Source: UBA8190 sp003453695
GTDB taxonomy: Bacteria; Actinomycetota; Acidimicrobiia; Acidimicrobiales; UBA8190
Direction of reading: 5' to 3'
Assembly: GCA_036796975.1 (NCBI GenBank)
Contig: DAIRBY010000027.1
Span: forward strand, 1-41,949
DNA: 41,949 nucleotides
Positions within the stretch are counted from its first letter, which is position 1, and the number at the start of each line of letters is the position of its first letter. The notes under the pieces are model-generated. The model was given only the letters and a program-made list of their open reading frames with translations. It had not been told where the DNA came from and ran no database searches. The translations under genes were made by a program, and so were the position numbers. Below are positions 23,449 through 32,193 of the stretch, one piece after another.

Positions 23449-25596
23449 TCAGGCGGCGGTGGCGGGGTGTCGCGGTTCCGAGACCAGCTCGACTTCGGGA
23501 GGGAGCCCATGCACCTCGACGCCGCCACGGTCGACCTCGACCGTCACCCGCGCCCCGCCGAGGGGGATGCCCTCCACCTTCAAGTGGTCCATCCCCGGCA
23601 ACAGCATGGGCGCCAGCCACGTCCGGCCGTAGGGAACCCACGGGTCGAGGCGGAGCATGGTGCGCAGGCACAGAAGCGGCGAGGCCGCCGCCCACGCCTG
23701 GGGGGAGGACGACGTGGGATAGCCGACCGGCGCCGGGAAGTCGTTGCGGTCGAGGCCGCTGAACAGCTCGGGGAGACGGTTGCCCTGAGCCACGGCGGCC
23801 TCGAGGAGGGCGGTGACGACCCGCACGGCGTGGTCCACGAAGCCGTACCGGGTCAGCCCGGCGGCAGCGATGGCCGTGTCGTGCGGCCACACCGAGCCGC
23901 AGTGGTAGCTGATGGGGTTGTACCCGCCCATGGTGGTCCCGAGTGTGCGCACTCCCCAACCGCTGAACAGCTCCGGTGACATGAGCCGGTCGGCGACGAG
24001 CCGCGCCTTGTCCTCGTCGACGATGCCCGTCCACAGGCAGTGGCCCATGTTGGAGGTGAGCGAGTCGATGGGGCGCTTGTTGGCGTCGAGGCCGATGGCG
24101 AACCACTCCTTGTCCTCGAGCCAGAAGTCCCTGTTGAAGTCGGCCTTGAGGCGCGCCGCCTTGGACCGGTACCGGTCGTAGGTGGCGTCGTCGCCCTGCT
24201 CGTTGGCGAAGTGGGCCCGGGCCAGATAGGCGCTGTAGACGTAGGCCTGCACCTCGCACAGGGCGATGGGCGCCTGGGCCACCGTGCCGTCTGCGTAGCG
24301 GACACCGTCCCAGGAGTCCTTCCAGCCCTGGTTGGCCAGTCCCCGATCGGTGGCGCGGTGGTACTCCACGTAGCCGTCGCCGTCGGCGTCCCCGAAGCGC
24401 TCGATCCACTCGAGGGCCCGCTCGGCATTGGGCAGGAGCTCCTCCACCGCTTCTCGGGCCAGGCCCCAGCGGCGCAGCTCGCCGAGCAGCATGACGAACA
24501 ACGGCGTGGCGTCGGCCGTGCCGTAGTAGATCGACCCACCGCCGAGCGACAGCGACGGCGCTTCGCCGAAGCGCATCTCGTGCAGGATGCGCCCGGGTTG
24601 CTCCTCGCTGCGCGGGTCGATGTCGGTGCCCTGGAAGCGGGCCAGGGTCTGGAGCACGCCGAGGGCCAGGTCCGGGTCGACCACGAGGGCCATCCACGAC
24701 GTGATGAGCGAGTCGCGGCCGAACACGGTCATGAACCACGGCGCCCCGGCGGCGAGCACCACCCGCTCGGGGAAGTCGGGGTCGAAGATGCGCAGCGCAC
24801 CCAGGTCCTCGGAGCTGCGCAGCAACACGGCGCCGAGCGCCTCGTAGTCCGTCTCGACCTGGGGCACCTGGCGCCGCCACTTGGCCAGGCGCTCGGCGGG
24901 GGCGGCCCGTTCGACGGGCTGGCCGCACAGGTAGCGGGGGTCGATGACCTTGCCCTCGATGACGGGGTGCACCTCGATGCAGGCCTGCCATTCACCGCGG
25001 GCGGGCACGATGGCTTCGAAGGTGACCACGTCCTCGCCCACCTTGGCGGGAAGGGGCGAGAACTGCAGCTCCACCCCTCGGCTCACCGTCCCCCGCCGGT
25101 AGGAGATCTCGAGGCGGTCGCGATGGGGCTCGCGGCTGATGTCCCCTTCCACGGCGGAGCGCCGCCCCTCTTTGACGGCGAAGAGGTCGGCGAAGTCGGA
25201 GTCGACGAAGATCTCGAGCGAGCAGAAGGTGGCCTCGTCGCCGAAGTTGCGGATCTTCACGTCCTCGCGCATGCCCTGGCCGACGTACCGGCTGCGGACG
25301 ACCATGAGCGTCGAGTCGGCCCGGCCGGGACGGGGGTTGCTGCGGGTCACGAAGGTGGCCGAGAAGGGCTCGTCGCCCAAGGCAGCGAGCGGCTCGGGAT
25401 GCTCGCTGTTCACGAGCAGCTCCAGTCGCGACAGGATCCGGGTGTCACGCACGAACAGCCCTTGGGCCGAGCCTCCCGGCGAGATGTCCCCTCCCCGCCC
25501 GCTGATGGCGAAGGTGGACTCCTCCACCAGGGTCACGGCGTCGCCGCCCTGGCCGATGGCCGTCACCTTTCCGGAATACGTCCAAGGGTCGGCCAT
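23449..25596 (-). CDS. Glycogen-debranching-type amylo-alpha-1,6-glucosidase family protein
   Basis: 715 residues. The N-terminal ~220 residues form the GDE_N_bis beta-domain (FAISGRGGDISPGGSAQGLFVRDTRILSRLEL...). The rest is a six-hairpin (alpha/alpha)6 catalytic domain: VFGRDSLITSWMAL, GTADATPLFVMLLGEL, ADGDGYVEYHR, NQGWKDSWDGVRYADG and YHCGSVWPHDTAIAAAGL. This is the actinobacterial family annotated as glycogen debranching enzyme or amylo-alpha-1,6-glucosidase; few members are characterised. No signal peptide, so cytoplasmic. ATG 25596 is chosen (MADPWTYSG), with a -10 box TAGGTT 10 nt upstream; it is divergent from sufC1. Confidence 0.82.
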   Translation of the reverse strand: MADPWTYSGKVTAIGQGGDAVTLVEESTFAISGRGGDISPGGSAQGLFVRDTRILSRLELLVNSEHPEPLAALGDEPFSATFVTRSNPRPGRADSTLMVVRSRYVGQGMREDVKIRNFGDEATFCSLEIFVDSDFADLFAVKEGRRSAVEGDISREPHRDRLEISYRRGTVSRGVELQFSPLPAKVGEDVVTFEAIVPARGEWQACIEVHPVIEGKVIDPRYLCGQPVERAAPAERLAKWRRQVPQVETDYEALGAVLLRSSEDLGALRIFDPDFPERVVLAAGAPWFMTVFGRDSLITSWMALVVDPDLALGVLQTLARFQGTDIDPRSEEQPGRILHEMRFGEAPSLSLGGGSIYYGTADATPLFVMLLGELRRWGLAREAVEELLPNAERALEWIERFGDADGDGYVEYHRATDRGLANQGWKDSWDGVRYADGTVAQAPIALCEVQAYVYSAYLARAHFANEQGDDATYDRYRSKAARLKADFNRDFWLEDKEWFAIGLDANKRPIDSLTSNMGHCLWTGIVDEDKARLVADRLMSPELFSGWGVRTLGTTMGGYNPISYHCGSVWPHDTAIAAAGLTRYGFVDHAVRVVTALLEAAVAQGNRLPELFSGLDRNDFPAPVGYPTSSSPQAWAAASPLLCLRTMLRLDPWVPYGRTWLAPMLLPGMDHLKVEGIPLGGARVTVEVDRGGVEVHGLPPEVELVSEPRHPATAA

Positions 25597-25606
25597 CGCA
25601 GGGGTG

Positions 25607-25612
25607 AACCTA
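25607..25612 (-). promoter_or_regulatory. -10 box (TAGGTT) for the glycosidase gene
   Basis: Minus-strand TAGGTT within CCGATAGGTTCACC, ending 10 nt before ATG 25596, with no ribosome site between. A near-leaderless transcript is likely. Confidence 0.45.
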
Positions 25613-25683
25613 TCGGACGGCCCGCTCGCCACCCCAGGCGACGTCTCCGGCACAGAACCGCAGGCCAGAGCGGTCGGATTCCC

Positions 25684-25697
25684 ACTACGGCGATAGT
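25684..25697. promoter_or_regulatory. Candidate suf operator upstream of sufC1
   Basis: CACTACGGCGATAGTG (25683-25698) has 5-bp inverted arms (CACTA/TAGTG). Its core ACTA-N4-GATAG is shared with the perfect palindrome upstream of sufB (34874-34885). It spans the expected -35 area of the sufC1 promoter, a good place for a repressor such as SufR or an Rrf2 protein. The regulator is inference. Confidence 0.45.
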
Positions 25698-25716
25698 GCA
25701 AATCCCGGTCCCAGGG

Positions 25717-25722
25717 TAGAGT
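25717..25722 (+). promoter_or_regulatory. -10 box (TAGAGT) of the sufC1-sufS-sufU operon
   Basis: TAGAGT ends 7 nt before GTG 25730, so transcription would begin at or next to the start codon. This favours GTG 25730 over GTG 25721, which overlaps the box. Confidence 0.5.
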
Positions 25723-25729
25723 GGGGGCC

Positions 25730-26469
<740 letters not shown>

Positions 26470-26473
<4 letters not shown>

Positions 26474-27732
26474 GCAAGACCACGGACGGCACGGTCCACG
26501 GCGCCCTGGACGTGAGCGCCATCAAGAAGGACTTCCCCGTGCTGTCGCAGACCCCGCACGGCAAGCGGCTCGTCTACCTGGACTCCGCGGCGTCCTCACA
26601 GCATCCCCAGGCGGTGCTCGACGCCATGGACGACTACTACGCCACCTCGCACGCCAACGTGCACCGAGGGGTGTACGCCCTGGCCGAGGAGGCCGACCGC
26701 CGCTACGAGGCGGCCCGGCTGGCCGTGGGCCGCTTCATCGGGGCGCCACAACCGGACGTGGAGGTGTTGTTCGTCAAGAACGCCACCGAGGCCATCAACC
26801 TGGTGGCGGCCACCTGGGGGCGCGCCAACCTGCAGCCGGGCGACGCCGTGCTGCTCACCGACATCGAGCACCACGCCAACCTGGTGCCCTGGCTCATGCT
26901 GGCCGAGGAGCGGGGCCTCGAACTGCGCTGGATCCCCATGGGCGACGACTACCGCCTCGACGTCGCCGACCTCGACCGCCTGCTGTCGGGGGTGAAGCTC
27001 GTGGCGTGCACGACCATGTCGAACGTGCTCGGCACCATCACCCCCTTCGCCCGCATCGCCGAAGCCGCCCACGAGGCCGGCGCCGTGGTCGTGGCGGACG
27101 CGGCCCAGTCGGTGCCGCATCTGGCCACCGACGTCTCGAGCCTCGGCTGCGACTTCCTGGCCTTCAGCGCCCACAAGATGCTCGGGCCCACCGGCATCGG
27201 CGTGCTGTGGGGCCGGGCCGAGCTGCTCGAGGCCATGCCGCCGTTCCTCGGGGGCGGGGGCATGATCCGCGACGTCCGCCGCGACGGCTTCAGCCCCAAC
27301 GTCCTGCCGTGGAAGTTCGAGGCCGGCACCCCGCCCATCGCCGAGGCGGTCGGGCTGGCGGCGGCGGTGCGCTACCTGGAGGACATCGGCCTGGACCGGG
27401 TGCGCGCCCATGAGGTGACCCTCGTGTCCTATGCCCAGGAGCAGCTGGTGGCGCGCTTCGGCGACGACCTCCGCATCTTCGGCCCGGCCGGTACCGACGA
27501 GCGCGGCGGCGTGCTGTCCCTCCAGTACCGAGACATCCACCCCCACGACCTGTCCCAGGTGCTCGACCAATCCGGGGTGTGCATCCGGGCCGGGCACCAC
27601 TGCGCCAAGCCGCTCATGCGCCGTCTCGGGGTGCCGGCCACGGCCCGGGCATCGTTCTACCTGTACAACGACGAGTCCGACGTGGACGCACTGGCCGACG
27701 CCCTGGACAGCGCCGGTACCCTCTTCGGTTGA
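26470..27732 (+). CDS. sufS: SufS, group II cysteine desulfurase
   Basis: 420 residues. PLP enzyme that takes sulfur from cysteine for cluster assembly. Motifs: YLDSAASSQHP, ANVHRGVYALAEEAD, VKNATEAINLVA, DIEHHANLVPW, the PLP lysine K236 in FSAHKMLGPTG, and the persulfide Cys378 in RAGHHCAKPLMRRLGV. The start is GTG 26470, which overlaps the sufC1 stop (GTGA); GTG 26461 is possible. Its stop overlaps sufU (TGATG), so the C1-S-U trio is tightly coupled. Confidence 0.95.
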
Positions 27733-28235
27733 TGCCCGGCCTCGAAGACCTCTACCGCGAGATCATCCTCGACCACTACCGCAGCCCCCGCAACCGGGGC
27801 GAGCTGCCGGAGCCGCCGGCGCGCCGGGTGGAGGGTTTCAACCCGCTGTGCGGCGACGAGGTCGTCGTCTATCTCGTGGTGGAGGACGGCACCGTCAAGG
27901 ACATCCGCATCGCCGGCCAGGGCTGCTCCATCAGCCAGTCCTCGGCGTCGCTCATGTCGGCGGCGGTGAAGGGCAAGGCGGTGGGCGAGGTACGAGACCT
28001 GATCCGGACCTTCAAGGCCATGATGTCGATCCACGAAGCCCGCCTCGGCGACGGCGACGAGACGTCCGCCTCGGACGGCGCCGGGCCCGACGGCGAGGAA
28101 CCGGTCGACGTGAACCGGCTCGGGGAACTGGCCGCCCTGCAGGGCGTGGTGAAGTTCCCGGTGCGCATCAAGTGCGCCACCCTCAGCTGGAACACCCTGG
28201 CCCAGGGCCTCGACGAGGCCGAGCAGGCCTCCTGA
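27732..28235 (+). CDS. sufU: SufU, zinc-dependent sulfurtransferase
   Basis: 167 residues. Accepts persulfide sulfur from SufS. The three SufU cysteines are present: C40 in the CGDE motif (with Asp42), C65 in GQGCSISQSSASLM, and C148 in IKCATLSWNTL. The insert typical of SufU relative to IscU is present and here carries an acidic, disordered-looking stretch (about 105-125, DGDETSASDGAGPDGEE). ATG 27732 overlaps the sufS stop (TGATG). A strong hairpin follows the stop. Confidence 0.93.
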   Translation: MPGLEDLYREIILDHYRSPRNRGELPEPPARRVEGFNPLCGDEVVVYLVVEDGTVKDIRIAGQGCSISQSSASLMSAAVKGKAVGEVRDLIRTFKAMMSIHEARLGDGDETSASDGAGPDGEEPVDVNRLGELAALQGVVKFPVRIKCATLSWNTLAQGLDEAEQAS

Positions 28236-28246
28236 CCGCGGTGGCC

Positions 28247-28262
28247 GCCTGAGCCATCGGGC

Positions 28263-28268
<6 letters not shown>
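28247..28268. terminator. Bidirectional hairpin between sufU and sufC2
   Basis: A perfect 9-bp inverted repeat, GCCTGAGCC (28247-28255) and GGCTCAGGC (28260-28268), with loop ATCG. It lies 12 nt after the sufU stop and contains the sufC2 stop codon. No U-run follows on either side, as is common for actinobacterial terminators. It probably serves both converging operons. Confidence 0.7.
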
Positions 28269-29041
<773 letters not shown>

Positions 29042-29045
<4 letters not shown>

Positions 29046-29359
29046 GGGATCTCCACCAACACGTCGTCGCCCTCGATCTTCACCGGAAAGACCGGGACGG
29101 CCTTGGTGGCCGGGAGCGATCGAGGCTCTCCGGTGCGCAGGTCGAACGTCGACCCGTGCTTCCAGCACTCGAGCTCGCACTCCTCGTCGAAGACCTGGCC
29201 CTCCGACAGCGAGTAGTCCTCGTGGCTGCACGTGTCGCTCAGCGCGTAGAAGTCGTCGTCGACGCGCACCAAGGCGATGGCGTGCCCGTGCACGTCGAAA
29301 CGACGGGCGGTGGACGGCTCCATCTCGTCGCGCCGGCACACCCGGACGAGCTCAGCCAC
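29042..29359 (-). CDS. Rieske-type [2Fe-2S] ferredoxin
   Basis: 105 residues, almost only a Rieske domain. The ligands are CSH (SDTCSHEDYSL) and CWKH (ELECWKHGSTFDL), giving the C-x-H...C-x-x-H pattern of a [2Fe-2S] centre bound by two Cys and two His. It resembles the non-heme oxygenase ferredoxin subunits found inside suf operons of actinobacteria such as Streptomyces, so its place between sufD and sufC is expected for the phylum. It may feed electrons to cluster assembly or act as a client. GTG 29359 overlaps the sufD end by 8 nt. Confidence 0.92.
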
Positions 29360-30764
29360 GGCCCGCCCCTGCCCTGGCCGCGCCGGCGGGAGCGGGCCCG
29401 GTTCCATCGGGGTCGTCGGGGTGGCCGGCCGTCTCGGCGGGGAGGCGGCCGACCAGGCGGCCCTGCACGGCGTCGGACACCCAGGCCCCCACCTCGGGGA
29501 ACGGTGAGCGGGCGGCGATGTCGGAGAAGAAGCCATGGACGATGAGCCGCTCGGCCGTGGCGGGGTCGATGCCCCGGGACTCGAGGTAGTAGCGCTGCTC
29601 CTCGTCGATGGGCCCGACGGTCGACGCGTGGCTGCAGCGCACGTCGTTCTCGTCTATGTCGAGGTTCGGGACCGAGTCGGCGTGGGCGCCTTCGGACAGC
29701 ACGAGGTTGTGGTTGGTCTGGCGGGCGTCGGCGCGCCGGGCCCCGTGCCGGATGCGGATCAGCCCGCTGTACACCGATCGGGCCCGGTCGGCCACGGCGC
29801 CGGTGAACAGCAACTCGCTGTCGGTGCGCGGGGCGTGGTGGTCCTGGAGGGTGCGAAAGTCGTGGACCTGCTCGCCCGTGCCCAGATAGGCGGCCAACAG
29901 GGCGCTCGTCCCGCCTTGTCCCGTGAGGTCGGACTCGGTGCGCACCCGGGCGTAGCGCCCGCCCAAGCCGACCGTGAAGGACCGGAAGGAGCCGTCGCGT
30001 CCCACCCGGCTTCGCTGCGTGCCCACCTGCGTCGTGCCCGGGCCGAGCAGCTGGAGATTGGCGTAGGAGAGCCCGGCGCCGTCGCCGACCTCGAGGTCGG
30101 TCCGGGGCACGACCAGGGCCGACCCGGCCGGAGACGTGGCCTCGCCGGTGGCGGCGAGCACCTCCACCACCCCGCCCTGGGCGTTGGGACCGAGGCGCAC
30201 CACCGTGCGCGGGAACACCGCCGGCGCCTGTTCACCGAACTCGTCGACGAGATGGACGATCACCACCGGAGCGGCCAGCCGCTGCCCGGCGGGCACGTCC
30301 ACCACCACCACGTCGCGGACGAACGCCTCATGCAGGACGGCGAAGGCGTCGTCGGGCTCGTCGTCACCCGGGGACGGGTCCGGCGCGTCGCCGGCGAGCG
30401 GACCGTCACCCACCACCCGGACCAGGCCCTCGGGCGTGCCGGCGTCAAGGTCGACCGAGACCACCGCCCCCGAGCGGCTCACCACCAGCGCCGAGCGGGG
30501 GCCGAGGAGGCCGGCCAGAGCGACGGCGTCCCCGGGCGCGGCCCGGCCGGCGTCCTTGGAGGTGGCGGCGCCGTCGCGGGCGGGGTCGAACGGGTCGAGA
30601 GAGAAGCCGTCGATGCCGCTGTAGCGCCAGATCTCCTCGGCTTCGGCGGGAAGTGCCAGATCGGACAGGCGCCCGGCGGCGGCGGCGCGCCGGCGGACGA
30701 GCCACTCCGGCCCGGCCAGGACGGCACTGCGTTCGGGGGTGAAGCTGCTCAGGGGGACTCCCAC
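29352..30764 (-). CDS. sufD: SufD, Fe-S cluster scaffold subunit
   Basis: 470 residues. The N-terminal helical part (EEIWRYSGIDGF) is followed by the long beta-helix core and the SufB/SufD C-terminal signature SVPNLDIDENDVRCSHASTVGPIDEEQRYYLESRGIDPATAERLIVHGFF. It lacks the SufB-type cysteine site. A Pro/Ala/Gly-rich tail of about 35 residues after the conserved core is unusual and probably disordered. It starts at GTG 30764, 118 nt from the divergent enoyl-CoA hydratase -10 box. In most actinobacteria sufD directly follows sufB; here about 1.4 kb including an opposite-strand gene separates them. Confidence 0.93.
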   Translation of the reverse strand: MGVPLSSFTPERSAVLAGPEWLVRRRAAAAGRLSDLALPAEAEEIWRYSGIDGFSLDPFDPARDGAATSKDAGRAAPGDAVALAGLLGPRSALVVSRSGAVVSVDLDAGTPEGLVRVVGDGPLAGDAPDPSPGDDEPDDAFAVLHEAFVRDVVVVDVPAGQRLAAPVVIVHLVDEFGEQAPAVFPRTVVRLGPNAQGGVVEVLAATGEATSPAGSALVVPRTDLEVGDGAGLSYANLQLLGPGTTQVGTQRSRVGRDGSFRSFTVGLGGRYARVRTESDLTGQGGTSALLAAYLGTGEQVHDFRTLQDHHAPRTDSELLFTGAVADRARSVYSGLIRIRHGARRADARQTNHNLVLSEGAHADSVPNLDIDENDVRCSHASTVGPIDEEQRYYLESRGIDPATAERLIVHGFFSDIAARSPFPEVGAWVSDAVQGRLVGRLPAETAGHPDDPDGTGPAPAGAARAGAGRG

Positions 30765-30881
30765 ACGCCTGGTCGCCGCGTCCGGCGCCGGCTCGAGGAC
30801 GGCACTGTCGATGGTACCGGCGGGCCGGCACCCCGCCGGCCGGATGTCGCGGTCTCAGGGGGGCAGCGCCACGGCGCGCCG

Positions 30882-30887
30882 TAGGCT
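30882..30887 (+). promoter_or_regulatory. -10 box (TAGGCT) for the enoyl-CoA hydratase gene
   Basis: TAGGCT ends 8 nt before ATG 30896 with no ribosome site, again the leaderless spacing. It supports ATG 30896 over the in-frame TTG 30887, which overlaps the box. Confidence 0.5.
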
Positions 30888-30895
30888 TGGCGACC

Positions 30896-31735
30896 ATGGG
30901 AGAGGACGTCGTCTCGATCGAACGGCAGGGAACGGTGGCCACGGTGTGGCTCGACCGTCCCGAGGCGAGAAACGCCATGGGCCCGGCATTCTGGGAACAG
31001 CTGCCCCGGGCCATGGCCGAGGTGTCGGAGGACGACGACGTGCGCGCCGTGGTCGTGGCGGCGCGCGGTCCCCACTTCAGCGTCGGCCTCGACTTGAAGG
31101 CGCTGGGCGAGATGATGCCGGCGGCCACAGGCCAAGACGAGGGGGGCAGCAGCGCCCCGTCCATGGCCGCCCGGGCGACAGCGGCGCGCCAGGGCATCCT
31201 GCGCATGCAGGCGGCGGTGACCTCGGTGGCCGACTGCCCCAAGCCGGTGGTGGCCGCCGTGCACGGCTACTGCATCGGCGGGGGCGTCGACGTGATCAGC
31301 GCCTGCGACATCCGCCTGGCCAGCGCCGACGCCGTGTTCTCGGTGCGCGAGACGCGCATCGCCATCGTGGCCGACCTGGGGAGCCTGCAGCGCCTCCCCC
31401 GCATCGTCGGCCAGGGGCACCTGGCCGAACTGGCCTACACGGGCAAGGACATCGACGCCGGACGAGCCCGCGACATCGGCCTCGTGAACGACGTGTTCCC
31501 CGATGCCGACGCCGTGCAGAAGGCGGCCCGCCGGCTGGCCGAGGAGATCGCCGCCAATTCCCCTCTCGCCGTGCAGGGCACCAAAGCGGTGCTGCGCGCC
31601 TGCGAGGAGAGAAGCGTGGCCGAGGGCCTCGACTACGTGGCCACCTGGAACGCCGGCTTCCTCCAGTCCGACGACCTCGTCGAGGCCATGGCGGCGTTCC
31701 TGGCCAAGCGCCCTCCGGAGTTCCGCGGCCGCTAG
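30896..31735 (+). CDS. Enoyl-CoA hydratase/isomerase (crotonase family)
   Basis: 279 residues. Crotonase fold: VATVWLDRPEARNAMGPAFW at the N-terminus, the first oxyanion-hole segment FSVGLDLKAL, the second AAVHGYCIGGGVDVISACDIRLAS, and FSVRETRIAIVADLGSLQRLPRIVG. The Asp in VADLGSLQRLP is at the position used by delta3,5-delta2,4-dienoyl-CoA isomerases, so isomerase activity is at least as likely as hydratase. It lies alone on the plus strand, interrupting the minus-strand suf genes, with no link to iron-sulfur assembly. Confidence 0.85.
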   Translation: MGEDVVSIERQGTVATVWLDRPEARNAMGPAFWEQLPRAMAEVSEDDDVRAVVVAARGPHFSVGLDLKALGEMMPAATGQDEGGSSAPSMAARATAARQGILRMQAAVTSVADCPKPVVAAVHGYCIGGGVDVISACDIRLASADAVFSVRETRIAIVADLGSLQRLPRIVGQGHLAELAYTGKDIDAGRARDIGLVNDVFPDADAVQKAARRLAEEIAANSPLAVQGTKAVLRACEERSVAEGLDYVATWNAGFLQSDDLVEAMAAFLAKRPPEFRGR

Positions 31736-31784
31736 ATCCCCGGGCCGTTGTCCCGGTCCCTTGCGGGCGGCCGGGTGACGAGCC

Positions 31785-32138
31785 TCAGCCGCCCCGGCGC
31801 CAGGGCCAGCGACGCCGGCCGCCCGACGCCCGCTGCTCGGCGGCGCGTCGGCGCTCGGCCTCGGCGACGGCTTCGGGAGCGAAGGCGTTGACGATCTCCT
31901 CCGCCTGGTCGAGCAGCTCGGCCACCTGAGGCCCGCTCTCGGGCTCGTCCTCGACGGCCGGCTCCACCAGCGTGCCGTGCACCCAGCCGGCGTCGGCCAG
32001 GCGTCGCTCGTAGGCCGGGCAGTCTTCGGGGCAGCGCCACGGCGCCTCAGGCGCCAGGTCCAGCTCACAGAACCGGGCCACCTCTCCGGTGGAGTAGGTG
32101 CGGCTCTGGAAGTGCTTGCACTCCTCGCGCATGGGCAC
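31785..32138 (-). CDS. Small Cys-rich protein downstream of sufB
   Basis: 117 residues, not a family I can name. The first 43 residues hold four cysteines in the order C7-x16-C24-x11-C36-x3-C40 plus His9, a likely zinc or Fe-S site; the pattern CPEDCPAYERR is notable. A middle acidic helix follows (VEDEPESGPQVAELLDQAEEIVNAF), then a basic Arg/Trp-rich tail (GGRRRWPWRRGG). It begins 55 nt after the sufB stop on the same strand and is probably co-transcribed. GTG 32138 has GGGAG at good spacing; ATG 32132 is possible. A role with SufB is inference. Confidence 0.65.
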   Translation of the reverse strand: MPMREECKHFQSRTYSTGEVARFCELDLAPEAPWRCPEDCPAYERRLADAGWVHGTLVEPAVEDEPESGPQVAELLDQAEEIVNAFAPEAVAEAERRRAAEQRASGGRRRWPWRRGG

Positions 32139-32193
32139 GACGCCATACTCCCATTCCAGGGTGCCGAGCGGAGTCTGGGCGCACTCGGCCTGC

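Noticed and set aside
24040..25719. 559-codon plus-strand frame antisense to the glycosidase
   Set aside because: Shadow of the GDE-type gene caused by codon-position G+C bias.
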